A program made the translations under genes and the position numbers. Of a DNA stretch of 64,000 nt, positions 24,301-34,680 are shown in pieces. Within the stretch, counting starts at the first letter, position 1, and the number at the start of each line of letters is the position of its first letter. A model generated the notes under the pieces. The model saw only the letters and a list, made by a program, of their open reading frames with translations, was not told where the DNA came from and searched no databases. The stretch comes from Hippophae tibetana (Eukaryota; Streptophyta; Magnoliopsida; Rosales; Elaeagnaceae), in NCBI GenBank assembly GCA_037013495.1, contig CM072801.1, positions 14,065,501 to 14,129,500 of the forward strand. Reading direction: 5' to 3'.

Positions 24301-25016
24301 AACTACAGGTATGGCCTTATTTTGAAAGAGGCATATTTGATGTTTGGATTTAAGCCATGTGGAAGAAAGAACCTTTGAATAACCACCTAATGCATAGGTT
24401 TTGAGTTTTTATCTTAAATGCACTCTGATTCATAATTGAATTGACTTGGGGGGTAGAATTGCACCTCAAAGATGTGTTGATGGAATCCTAATTTCTGGAT
24501 CCAAATCAAGTTCATCAAATAAGCCTCAAAAATTACTCCCCGTCAATTTCTTAAGGCTAAACTCTTTTAAAGGCCCAAACTTTCATCTTGGTTAACTTAG
24601 GTACCCAAACAAAAAAAGGTCACACTTGAGTCCCAAAACTTGTTGAGCAGTTACATTTGTCCTTTTTATCCCACTTAAGACCCCAGACAAAAAAGTTTAG
24701 GACCTAAGTGTAATGAAATTAGTCATACTAAAGTCTCTGAACTTGTAATTTAGGACGTATGTGTAATCACTCAACAAGTTTTGTGACCAAAGTATTACTT
24801 TTGTAAGTTAAGCGACCCAAGTGAACCAAATTATTAGTTTGGGGACTTTAGAACAAGTTTAGCCATTTCTTAAGCAAGAGTTCCTCTTTCCCATGTCTCT
24901 GTGTCTCCTAATGGATGTTGCATTGCCCTAATTAGGTTGAAGTGTTTCATCTTAAGCAAAGATTGCAATCTGTGGAGAACCGAGTGCCTACCCCTCGGAA
25001 ACCTTTCCATGTTTAG
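6363..25016 (+). CDS. Kelch-repeat protein with C-terminal coiled coil (At5g18590/At5g04420 type)
   Basis: Sixteen exons: 6363-6400, 6622-6700, 6790-6942, 7272-7349, 7496-7600, 9822-9888, 9971-10032, 11259-11398, 11573-11699, 11871-11985, 13913-14001, 14196-14279, 14380-14730, 23145-23669, 24249-24308, 24936-25016. All introns are GT-AG and the phases close to 717 aa. The start MFGFSRRRMKLGR matches the family N-terminus as I recall it. Residues about 75-380 carry six kelch-type blades with GG pairs (VVGGES, LVGGKT, LFGGED, IFGGVS, AGGGSR, AFGGSK). A serine-rich linker (about 385-530) follows, then a coiled coil (about 571-711) ending TPRKPFHV. Kelch propellers bind proteins. The blades resemble those of acyl-CoA-binding proteins ACBP4/5, but no acyl-CoA-binding domain is present. 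The exact function is unknown. Introns 5, 10 and 13 (2.2, 1.9 and 8.4 kb) are inflated by repeats. Confidence 0.93.
7010..7245. repeat. Foldback-like intronic repeat (intron 3)
   Basis: The left side carries GCAAAAATGTCCCCA and TGGTCAT blocks. The reverse complement of the right side carries GCAAAAGTATCCCCCAA and TTGGTCATTT blocks, giving a loose inverted repeat. The style (AATGTCCCC..., TTTTGGTCATTT) is common in plant non-autonomous elements. No target duplication was found, so the ends and family are uncertain. Confidence 0.35.
7428..7448 (+). repeat. Homopolymer of 21 C in intron 4
   Basis: An unbroken C run of 21 within the 146-bp intron between exons 4 and 5, ending 46 bp before the AG acceptor. 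Long C/G runs can form i-motif or G-quadruplex structures and are hard to sequence, so the exact length may be unreliable. Confidence 0.9.
7601..9821 (+). other. Kelch intron 5, with a foldback-like repeat near its end
   Basis: A 2.2-kb intron with no coding sequence. Near 9380-9610 a loose inverted repeat is visible: AGTAAAAGGTCAAAATGGTCC on the left pairs in part with the complement of the block at about 9585-9615 (GGAACCAAATTGCTCTTTTG). A short direct duplication (TGATGAACACAT) occurs near 9015 and 9073. No target duplications were found, so these are only repeat candidates. Confidence 0.45.
10283..10938 (+). mobile_element. LTR-like fragment in kelch intron 7 (possible solo LTR)
   Basis: Begins TGTTATTTAG. 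Its second half (about 10700-10920) has the look of a plant copia LTR 3' end: TG/T-rich with ATCTTTGTGTGTCG. It is followed by TTGGTTCCTAGCGCCTGC, which resembles a decayed methionine-tRNA primer site. No second copy or target duplication was found, so this is a fossil remnant by style only. Confidence 0.4.
12150..12600. other. Unclassified repeat-like stretch in kelch intron 10
   Basis: Contains phrases typical of plant dispersed repeats, for example ACTTTTTGTCCCCCAACC near 12185 and a pyrimidine-rich block at about 12580. No paired ends were found. The 1.9-kb intron also holds the tandem repeat, TRIM-like element and inverted-repeat arm listed separately. Confidence 0.25.
12766..12931 (+). 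repeat. Two-copy direct repeat, period about 120 bp
   Basis: The block TTAGATTTGTGTCCAAAGTC (about 12771) recurs as CTAGATTTGTGTCCAAAGTC (about 12891). Both continue through CTATAAA-TATGT-ATGT-CTCT with a few differences. It lies in kelch intron 10 and has no coding content. Confidence 0.7.
13113..13425 (+). mobile_element. TRIM-like miniature LTR element (313 bp) in kelch intron 10
   Basis: Two 64-bp direct terminal repeats lie at 13113-13176 and 13362-13425. Both begin TGTTAG, end CTCTAACA, and share a CTTAAAAGCTT core. About 12 of 64 positions differ. Right after the first repeat, TGATATCAAAA fits a decayed methionine-tRNA primer site. The interior is about 185 bp with no coding capacity. 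This is the layout of terminal-repeat retrotransposons in miniature. No clean target duplication remains. The level of terminal divergence suggests an old fossil. Confidence 0.65.
13580..13745 (+). repeat. Inverted-repeat arm A (kelch intron 10)
   Basis: The reverse complement of 14885-15050 matches this segment at roughly 75 percent by eye. Anchors are AATAAACTTTGAGAA near 13669-13683, ATATAAAG, AATATTCATAT and TGTTTAACA. The two arms lie in introns 10 and 13, on either side of exons 11, 12 and 13. Confidence 0.7.
14885..15050 (-). repeat. Inverted-repeat arm B (kelch intron 13)
   Basis: Partner of arm A at 13580-13745, in opposite orientation about 1.1 kb away, early in intron 13. The arms are probably two copies of one dispersed AT-rich repeat. 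In a transcript they could pair across exons 11-13. Confidence 0.7.
15575..15800 (+). repeat. Left terminal repeat of the younger copia
   Basis: 226 bp, bounded by TG and CA, equal in length to the right copy at 19876-20101 and differing at 8 sites. It is preceded by target duplication ACTTT and followed directly by the primer site. Confidence 0.93.
19876..20101 (+). repeat. Right terminal repeat of the younger copia
   Basis: 226 bp, preceded by the polypurine tract and followed by target duplication ACTTT (20102-20106). Confidence 0.93.
24555..24864. mobile_element. Mutator-type foldback MITE in kelch intron 15
   Basis: 310 bp with terminal inverted repeats: left GGCTAAACTCTTTTAAAGG, right ending AGAACAAGTTTAGCC. 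The two halves pair over most of the element, so it folds into one long hairpin. A perfect 9-bp target duplication ATTTCTTAA flanks it (24546-24554 and 24865-24873). A 9-bp duplication is the hallmark of the Mutator superfamily. There is no coding capacity. It lies between exon 15 (ends 24308) and exon 16 (starts 24936) and leaves both splice sites intact. Confidence 0.85.
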
Positions 25017-25190
25017 TTCACGCCTTCACGGTTACTAAATGCAGAGAGGATAGTCCAATGCCTCAGGAAAAAATGAGGTAGCAGCTGATATTCTGCCTAC
25101 AACTCTCATCAATTGACAGGAGCTCAGGCTTCTTGAGTTGAAGCACACCTTGAGCTCACGCTGAGAGGTTGTAATAGCTATGTGAATAAA
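25017..25190 (+). terminator. Kelch 3' untranslated region with candidate poly(A) signal
   Basis: The DNA after the stop codon keeps gene-like base composition for about 170 bp. A canonical AATAAA lies at 25185-25190. Plant poly(A) signals are loose, so the true cleavage site needs transcript data. Confidence 0.5.
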
Positions 25191-27169
25191 TTAAATAGAA
25201 TCAGGTCAAAATGGTGGTTCATATGTATTTTTGTATCTTACATGAAGGAAAGGATAGGGCATCACAGTTGGTCATAAGAAATCCTTACTATTTACTGCAG
25301 TTAATAAGCTTTTTTGGCATCCTGTTTTGAAACAAACAGAATTTGTATAGAAATAAAAGAAGACACCAAAGATTCCATAATTATTTAATTTAAACGTTTA
25401 ATCTTATAATTATTGCATTGTACAAGAGCTTTCGAAAAAAAGTCACAGTAGTCTCATTATATGTATATGAGTATTTTAATTCCATAATTTTTTAGTTACG
25501 TTTTTATAGTTTACTTATTTATAAAAGTTATGAAAGTTAGGTACTATAAGTGTTCATTTTTAATATTTTTGATAGATTATAAGTATTCATTTTGATAAAT
25601 TATAAGAGTAAAAATGCATAGTGCCAAAGGGATTAAAGTGTTTGTTTTGAAAAATTACAGAATCTAATCCAATAATTATGGGATTAATGTGTTTTTTTTA
25701 AAGAAAAAAATTAAGAGATCTTTAGGATCTTTTGCTTGAAAAAAAAAATTTGTAATTACAAAATAATTATCATTTGTAAATATTATAATTATAATTAATG
25801 TAATAGTTTTTAATAGATATAATTATGTGATTTTGATTGTATTTATCAATAAAAATGTTTCATATTTGAATTTTTTAATTATAAAAATAATCTCTTATTT
25901 TTAATTTACATATTTTTCTACAAATAAAAAGTTCTCCAAACGTTGAATGTTGATTAATTGGGTTCTATTTAAATTTAACCATGATCTATAGATTCTTTTA
26001 AAGTTAGCCAATTATACTATATTTTTAATGTTAACAGAGTAATATTTTTATAATAAATTTAAGAACGTTATTTAAGTAAATTTTTAAAAATATTCGATCC
26101 CTAATTAAAACATTTACTGAAGTATACCATTTATGCTTGAATGTCAGAATGTGGGTGTTATCTCTGTGAACGGAAAGACATTTGTATTTAAAATTAGCAT
26201 TATATTTTTTAATTCATTTGTAAAAGTTTTATTTTTTTTTATTTCATTCACTCTATATGCATAACAGAATAAATAAATAAAGTTAATTAATGAAAGAAAA
26301 AATTAAAATATGATTTATTTATTTTTGAAAACATGAGTTCTAAAATGAAATTAATTATTAAATAATTATTTATTTTAAAAATTTGAGTTCAATGATTAAA
26401 ATTTAAAAACAAAATTAATTACAAACAAGTCCAAGGTAATTTATTTCAGGAGAATAAGTGTTGCTAGAAGAATCTCTCACACACGAAAACGAGCATGAAG
26501 GCTAGTGTTGTGAAGCGGTTGGATTAGAGCAATTTTGTTTTGGAGTAATTTGAAGGGAGGAGGATAGTATTATTCTTGTATTTATTTAGAAAATAGAAAT
26601 TAAGTTTTATACTTAATTTTAGTAAAATTTTAGTTTTATTATTATGCAAAAATTCTAAATATTTTCATTATTATCTTATCACGTTCTATTCCTATTCAAA
26701 AATAAATTAAATATTTTTTAATTATTTTGGGTCTAATGATTTAATAATAGATTTCACTTATGATAAAAGCTTAAATATAACTCAGGTATAATATGGATTT
26801 TTAGATCAAAGACTGAGATCAAAACAAACAAAATAAACAATACCAGTTAATCACAATGCGACACTTGACACACAAAATTCATTGAGCAACGCATGATAGG
26901 GGAGATCGGTCTAAGTCAAGCATGCTAAGACAACGTCACACGACACAACGTGATTCATGAAAATTGATGGCTTGGTGTACGCATAGCTTTACAAGTCAAC
27001 TCTGGATTAGCCTTAAGTTAAAAATTCATAAAAATTCCAAAAAAACCACAAAAATTTTATTTTTCCCAATTTTCACTAAAAAGTTTATATTTTAATATTT
27101 TTAGCCCCCAAAATACTATTTATTGAATAAAACAAGTAAATATTAAGTAAAAAAGTGTACTAATGACTC
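25191..27169. other. AT-rich intergenic DNA, nothing recognised
   Basis: No gene or clear element. There are scattered AT-rich repeats and short open frames without recognisable domains. Confidence 0.55.
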
Positions 27170-28500
27170 TACTTTCATAGAGTCATCACCTGTTAAAGAT
27201 AGTGCCTCAAGTAACCTACTTACAAGCCTCTATTTTTTTCACATTCTACAAAAGCAAGGTGTTCAGATCCAGATCAATGTTTTGATGAACTCAAGTCACA
27301 TAAGTTATCGAATTTGTTTAGTTGACACTTGGAAAATTAGCATAAAAACACAAGTGTAAGGTGTATCTTAGAGCGGATTAAACAAAGAACAATCCTAACT
27401 AGATGATTTAGTAAATTAACATATAAAAACAAAATCTCTAGAAAATACTAAAACAGATAATTAAGACATGATCACAAATAATGTAAGCTTTTTAATCAAT
27501 CAAATACACCATAAAATATTTGATAGATCAACTAAAGAAAGAAACCTAATATAGTAATTAAAAGGTTTGGCTCGAGTAAATAATTAGGTTAAAGTTAAAA
27601 CCCTCATCGTTCAATCAATCTATGTTGAGCTCAATCGATTGATCGAAACCCTTTTCGATCATTCCAAGCAACAATCAAAAGATGATCAATCGATCTAAAC
27701 AAATCTCGATCGATCCATTTGTAAAAAATAAAAATTCAAAACCAAAAAGATCGAATATGATCGATTCTCAACTGATCAAGTCCTCGATCGATTGAACCCA
27801 AAACTTTGATCAATCTACCCTATAATAAAATTAATTCCGAGATGACTTAGATTTTATAGATCAATACTGAATCGATCAACCTCCTCAATCAATCCAGATA
27901 TTACTCAATCGATCATTCCAAGCAACAATCAAAAGATGATCGATCGATCTAAACAAATCTCGATCGATCCATTTGTAAAAAATAAAAATTCAAAACCAAA
28001 AAGATCGAATATGATCGATTCTCGACTGATCAAGTCCTCGATCGATTGAACCCAAAACTTTGATCAATCTACCCTATAATAAAATTAGTTCCAAGATGAC
28101 TTAGATTGTAATAGATCAATACTGAATCGATCAACCTCCTCAATCAATCTAGATATTACTCGATCGATCGAGTGACCTATATACTAAATGTTCCTATATG
28201 TGTAACATGAAATCTAATGTGCATAAGAACATAAGTATACCTAAGATGCATTCATTTGATGCTTGGTAGTTTCTTCAACATAAATAGTGATCTTGAAGGA
28301 CATGCCTAGAAATTAAAATACATTTAAATGTTTTAGTCATGAATAACGTCAACACTCATAAACCTTACAAATAACTTATGTGACTAGAGTTTATTGGAAC
28401 GTTGGTTCAGATTCATAAACCTTACTTATAGAGATGCTAAAAGAAGCGACACCTTGTAAGTAGAATACTTGGGGACATTATTTGTGATAGGTAGTTTAAG
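27170..28500. repeat. Large inverted repeat enclosing a GATCGAT-rich block
   Basis: The arm at about 27175-27310 pairs with the complement of about 28373-28500. Anchors are CTTATGTGACT, CTTGTAAGTAG and TACTTG(A/G)G. About 1 kb lies between the arms. The right arm leads into an LTR-like end and primer-site-like motif near 28760, and 28210-28370 matches 32085-32235 in inverted orientation. The likeliest origin is two broken copia LTRs facing each other. Confidence 0.6.
27657..28165 (+). repeat. 254-bp tandem duplication rich in GATCGAT palindromes
   Basis: Two head-to-tail copies, 27657-27910 and 27911-28165, nearly identical (about 97 percent by eye, one 1-bp indel). Each contains many CGATCGAT/GATCGAT motifs spread through an otherwise AT-rich unit. 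The block sits between the inverted arms listed separately and has no open frame. The high identity means the duplication is recent compared with the decayed DNA around it. Confidence 0.9.
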
Positions 28501-28509
28501 TTATGGCTT

Positions 28510-31500
28510 TGTAATTGAACATTATTTTCATAGTGGATAGTTTGGTAGTCCGATATATTGATGATTTTTCTCTTAGGTTATTGTTGTGACCTAAGTTGTT
28601 TTCACCTAAAATATTGTGTGTTAACTTCTTATTTATTTTCACCTTATATTATTTACACACGATTGCATGTTTGACAGTTTATGATTTTTTTAATTAGTAA
28701 TAATTCAAAAAATTACTTATTCATCCCTCTAGTTTATTAGATCTAAAACTTCAAGCTCTCAATTGGTATTAGTTCAAGTCACTAGATATATTTAGTATTT
28801 ACTAGGACCTTATTATGGATCATTTGAGAGAGGGTTCATTTACAACCTACACTTTCTTCTTTGATAGGTCTAACTACATATACTAAAAAACTTGTATGAG
28901 AGCCTTTTTACGTTTTATAAATGAGAGTGTGTGGAATTTTGTTATATATGGTTAGGAACCACCCATCATTACCAAAGAAAATATTTCCACACTTAAACAC
29001 ATGAAAAATGGAGCATTGGAGATAAAACTATAAGTCATTGGTTTCATAAAGAAATTAATGCTATCTTTAGTACTGTGTTTGCTGACGAGTTCCATCGCAT
29101 CTCTAATGTTGATGCTACTAAGCATACTTGGGATATTTTAGAGATTTCCCAAAAAGGGACCACCCAAGTTAAAAGAACCAAACTTCACATGCTATGCACT
29201 AGGTTGGAAAACCTTAGGATGAAAGAAGATGAAACCTGATTTGAGTTTTATGCTAAATTATGTGATATTTCAAACACCTCTTCAAATCTTAAAAAGAAAA
29301 TTGAGGAACTTGTTGGCTTACTTCAAACTTTTGAGATGAGTTCTTAAACAGCTCTAAAGAATAAAGGCATCGCTTCCAAAACCACCATGATTGATAATGG
29401 TGACAATGATAATTAAAATGATAAGAATGATAAAGAATTGAAACTCTTAGCCAAAAGAATCAAGAACATATTTAACCAGAATAATTCACAAACTAACTAG
29501 TAACCAAGTAGTTCAAAGGATCAAAGTCTAAAAGAACTTAAACTTATGAGTTCTGAAGGTAAGAAAATTAAACTCACTAGACCCAAATGTTTTGAATGCA
29601 ACGGGATTGGTCACTTTGCAGTTGAGTGTGCTAGTAAAAACAAAAGAACTAGAAGAGCTTTCAATGCTACACTTAATGATTTAGAAAATGGTCAACAATA
29701 ATACAAATGAATCAAAAAACAGTGGCACTATATATTTAGAATTTACTGCAATTAATGGTGTACATTTCAATAAGTCTAACATTGATTCAGATAATGAGGA
29801 AAGTGATTTTGAATTCCTACTAAATAAATTTAATGCTAATATTCTTGATAAACTATTTATAGATTTAGTAAACTATAAAATGAAAAAGGATACGTTACTC
29901 ATAGAAATAACTAAATTAAATAATAAACTCAAATCTTATAAATTAAATGCCACAATCATAAAAAAAGAAGAAAATTTTGAATTCTCTAAACTTGCTGATG
30001 GTTTAAATTCAAGTCTTGTAAATCTTAAAAAAAATTGTTGGAAATTGAACAATTAAAGGAAGCCATGAAAATTCTAATAATCGGAGCTAAAAAGATAAAT
30101 AAATTTATTGACTATGAAAAACCTTTTAGAGATAAGATGGGACTAGGTTATATAAATGAGCATTATGTCATTGTCTTCAAAAGCAACTCAGTTAATAAAA
30201 CCTGCTAACCCTCCTTTTTTTAAATTCTATACATACATCTTTAGCATCAAAGACCACATTTGTAAGATCTTCTAACTCTACTCTTACTATTACTTAGGCA
30301 CAAAAAACCATTGTATTTACAATGATAAAATTGTTTAAGTTTGCACAAATCTATTATTATTGTGATAGAAAATGTTATATTAGGTCAAAATGCATATTTT
30401 TATTGGTTGTTTCCCATTCGTCAATCATTTCCATACTTCTAGTTATAGGATACTTTGTCCAATAATTTTACTATAAAATATAAAGTTATTGGTTTAAAGA
30501 GGCAATTGAAATTCAACATATTTAATTTTATGATTAATTATAATCATCCTACCATGCATGCAATATCTTTATTTAAGACAAATTTTAAATCTAAAGGTAA
30601 GTCCAAGAACATGCCTATTAAGATTAAGGTAGTTGAGCTCCAATACAAAGATATAAAAAAAAACCAAAATTAAAAAAAATGGATTATAAAAGATTGTTTA
30701 TTTTCGGTCACCTGAACTTCATTTTTATTCCTCTAGGTATTTTTGTTTGAGTGCTTAATAAACCCTAAGTGAGCATCTTTAGTAGGGTTTTTTTTTTCCT
30801 TATTATTTGTTTATGGATGTTTCTTTAGTTTTTTTTTAAAGAGAAAGTAGATTTATTTTAACAATGAAATAGACTTTACATACTACTTTCCTTTATAAGC
30901 TTAACTTATTTTGGTTGACTCTTCATTGTGTAATTGAGCATTTCGACTTGTACATTTACAATTTTTTTACATATGGTGATTGATGTTAATAAGAGCTTCC
31001 TTACATACTTATAAAATTGTGTTTGAGCTCTATCTTTCACTTATATAGAAATCTGAAGAGAGATGCCTAGTTTTGAGTAGATTAGCTATTGTGATGTATT
31101 TAGCTATCATATTGAGTGGAGATGGTAACCTCACAACTAGTATGAAAATCATCATAATAGGTTTATGACTTGTGCATGATTCTTTAAAAAAGAAAATAAA
31201 ACAAAAAAGCTTAGCATGTACAAAAAGAAAGAGTCATAAGTTGGTTATATAAAAAGAAAATAAATAAATAACCAATCCCTATATAAAAAAGGAGGGAATA
31301 AAAAAAATTTAAGATCTCTATTGGAAGATATTTTTTATTTTGTGAAATCAAGAATTCAATTGCAATTTTTCAATGATGGGTGATACTCTTTCCTTTGAAT
31401 CTTCCATGATTGATCGAAAATAAATTAAATGACATACTTTTGAAGTTCAAACATGTATCTAATTTTGATGATTATAGATATGTCACTATATGTGTTAATA

Positions 31501-32240
31501 TATCTATGTATCTTATCAAAATACTTATGCCTTCAATAGATAGTCAAATTTTGAACAAGAGTAATTTCCTAAATGAGTATTCTCTTCTAATCATGTTTAA
31601 ATAAATCTACTACCTTTTTTTTAAAAAAAATATTTTTTTTAGGTTTGATGAATTTTGTTATTCTACTTTATTTTGGAGAGTCATAGAACTTAGGGGAGTT
31701 CATTCATTGCATACATCGCATTCTTACTCATATTTAAATTAAGCTTCAAAGTAAAATTATTTATTTGTATGACAAAAAGGGAGAGATTTCAGATAGAGTG
31801 AGAACTCATTAAGTGTTCACTTTGATATATCACTTAGGTAGAGAAATTTTAATTAAAAATGTTATATCTACTATTACTTAGTGCTTACGTCTATTTCTTC
31901 GGTTTACTATTATTATATACAATGAACTAATAAACAATAAGTCTTTAGAGACAATTTGTGTGCCTATTCAAGCAAAGATGGTTTCACCAATTATATAATA
32001 GTTTAATTATGTAAAATTTACTTTTCCTATTAGCATGATGTAGTGAGTGAGGTTTTTTCACACAAATATACCAAATGGAGAGATTTTAAGGTTTATAAGT
32101 GTTGAAAATATTTGTGAACAAAATGATTAAATATAATTTAGTTTCTAGGTGTGTTCTTAAGATCATTATTCAAGCCAAAGAAACTTTCGAGCTTCAAGTA
32201 AACATGTTTTAAGTATACTCGTGTTCTAGAGATATGGCGG
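28510..32240 (+). mobile_element. Broken Ty1/copia fragment with gag and LTR pieces
   Basis: A fossil. An LTR-like end and primer-like motif TTGGTATTAG occur near 28762-28775. A gag-like stretch follows from about 28814 to 30060, with a zinc knuckle of the C-x2-C-x4-H-x4-C type (CFECNGIGHFAVEC) near 29593-29634. No protease, integrase or RT could be recognised. A segment near 32085-32235, after a purine-rich AATGGAGAGA, matches the complement of 28210-28370 and may be part of the far LTR. It is broken with many breaks and old. Confidence 0.6.
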
Positions 32241-34680
32241 AGAAAGAGAAACAAGTTTATTTTTGGGTAAATGCAACGTAGGGAAAAAAATCATAATATA
32301 GGAATAAAATGATAAAATTATACAAAATAGAATGTAAAAAAAGATGAACTAAATTTTTTCTCTCCTTCCAAAACTTTTGTTGCAATACACTCAACGACAA
32401 ATATAATACTTGTCATCTCTTCTATAAATCATCTGTTATCTTCCTGTAGAAAAAATTAAACTTAAATCCTTACACCATAAACGCTATAACACTTCACTTT
32501 ATATCAAATTTTACAACTATACAGTAATTGTGTTAGTGTGGGCAATACGTAGACATGTAAGGGAATAATATTTGTATAATTAGTGGTCACTCAAATTCTT
32601 ATTAAATTATCTTGTTTTAGTTATATATATATATATATATATATACCGATCAAGGGACATGAGTTTGATGGTATTATTTTACAGTTAGGGTTTCTTGATA
32701 TTTGAGTTAACGTTGAAAACTTGGGTGTATTTAATATGAATATTTTTATATATCATATTTATATTATAGTTATAATTAACCTGATATTTTTTCAATGAAT
32801 ACAATTACGTGAATATAATTATATTTAATAATAATAATGTATTATATTACTTGTGATAGATAGACTTTTATTTTAGGTAACTGTTTTATTTCCTAATCTA
32901 TTGGGTTTGTGAAAAATATGTACAAATCGTTTTTAGTTATTTTGATAAATCTATCTGCTAGATATTATTGAGTTTGTAAAAAATATTTAAAATATTTATG
33001 CAATAGTACATAGACAATCATTAACTTTAATACATTAAATTAACATAAATAAATTACATATAGTATACGTGATCTTTTTTCTAAAAACCATTTAATAATT
33101 AACATTCATTAAATTAAAAAAAATAAAAATACTGAGTACGAAAACAAAACACCCATACTTTATATACAATTGTGGTAGACGAGTTTTGAACTAGAATACA
33201 TCAAGTAATCAAATCCACAATTGACCCATATTTCATGTTTGCATATAAAACATGTTTGTTGGTAGGACTTAAAGATAAATTGACATGTTTGTTAACTTAT
33301 AAATACACCAAGAAGAATTGAGCATATGTACACAAAGAGTGCAAGATAAAGTTGACTTTTGGGCAAGAAATTAATCCTTAGTTTTGAGTTTTCTATTGGA
33401 GGGTTTGTACGAAGATACATGATAAAAGGTATGAGAAGTTGATTAAGTCTTAGTACATCATTGTATAGTATTACTAATTTGTACAGTTAAGTGATCAGTT
33501 GTACTACTACATGAAGTCTTGATGAAGAGGAACGACAAACATCTCAGTTAAGAACTTTAATGCTGAGAAGAAACATACGTTAAGTCATATGCATTGAGAA
33601 TCGTTTGAGATTAATTCTTCTTGATATTTTCTCAAGGAACACCGAAACTTTATGGGGACAAGTCATTTTTAGACTCAAACGTTGATAGCCCTAGCGTAAA
33701 CTTGGAGAATCTTGGCGCTAAACAGTCAATTTTTGTTGCTTAAATTTGCAGAGCGCTACACTTCGGTTCACCATGTGCTAATCCTTCACCACCTAGCAAA
33801 GAACAAAACTGCAATAGTACTATCAAACTTCTATAGGCTGAGGGACCGAAATGGTCTCAACTATTTTATTAGTTAATTTATAAAAGTAATGTTTCCCTAA
33901 TTTTTATGGCAGCCCTAACATTACCAAAAAGCAATAAGGCCAATGGTTCACAAAAAGGAGACTAGGAGTGGTACTTACATGTACTTATATTAGATTATTA
34001 ATGATTTTGATATTATTTAATCTCATTGTTATTAAAATATAGATAAATTAAAAATAAATTATATTATTTTAATTAAGGGATTAAAATACAATCAAAACAC
34101 AAATCTTTAATAAAAATAAATGTTAAATTTAATATAAAAATATTTATTAAAAAATTAACAATAACAATACTCCAACAAAAAATTATTTTAATATATATTT
34201 TAATTTTTTTAAAATAAAAATATTAAAATAAATATTATGTGAAATTTTTTTTTATATTAATTATCATCTCAACATTATTGTATATGAATGTTTTAATCAT
34301 TCTTTAATCACTTAACACAAAATTTTAATATAAAAAACATCAAAACAATGTAATTTGTATTGACTCTTTTTTTTCTAAAGGATTAAATAACACAATCTAT
34401 AATATAAAAAAATAAATGACACCCTAGGAACACTTTCTCTGTATAAAAGCAAAGATTCTTGGTTTTTTGGGTACAAAACAGAACACTTCGAAATCAAATC
34501 CACATTACTATGCTTTCGTGAGGGAGTGTTAAATACTTATTGCATGTTATTTTACAAAAGGTCACGACATACAAAACAACCCAAGTTATTTTAGCTACAA
34601 ATCAATTTAGTCTCTAGGAGAACTCGAACACTATTTATGTTAGTAGATTCTGGTCTACCATGAGCTCATAAGTCTCAGGT
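32241..34680. other. AT-rich intergenic DNA between kelch and TON2
   Basis: Includes a 24-bp TA run at 32622-32645. Otherwise no recognisable gene or element was seen. The last part (from about 34450) should include the TON2 3' untranslated region, as TON2 ends at 34681 on the minus strand. Confidence 0.5.

Noticed and set aside
27600-28170. GATCGAT-rich block as a CRISPR-like or satellite array
   Set aside because: There are only two units of 254 bp with no spacer pattern, in a plant nuclear genome. It is a tandem duplication within retroelement-derived DNA.
29688-30056. 122-codon frame as a possible host gene
   Set aside because: It follows a gag zinc knuckle and continues gag-like composition, so it is part of a broken copia fragment.
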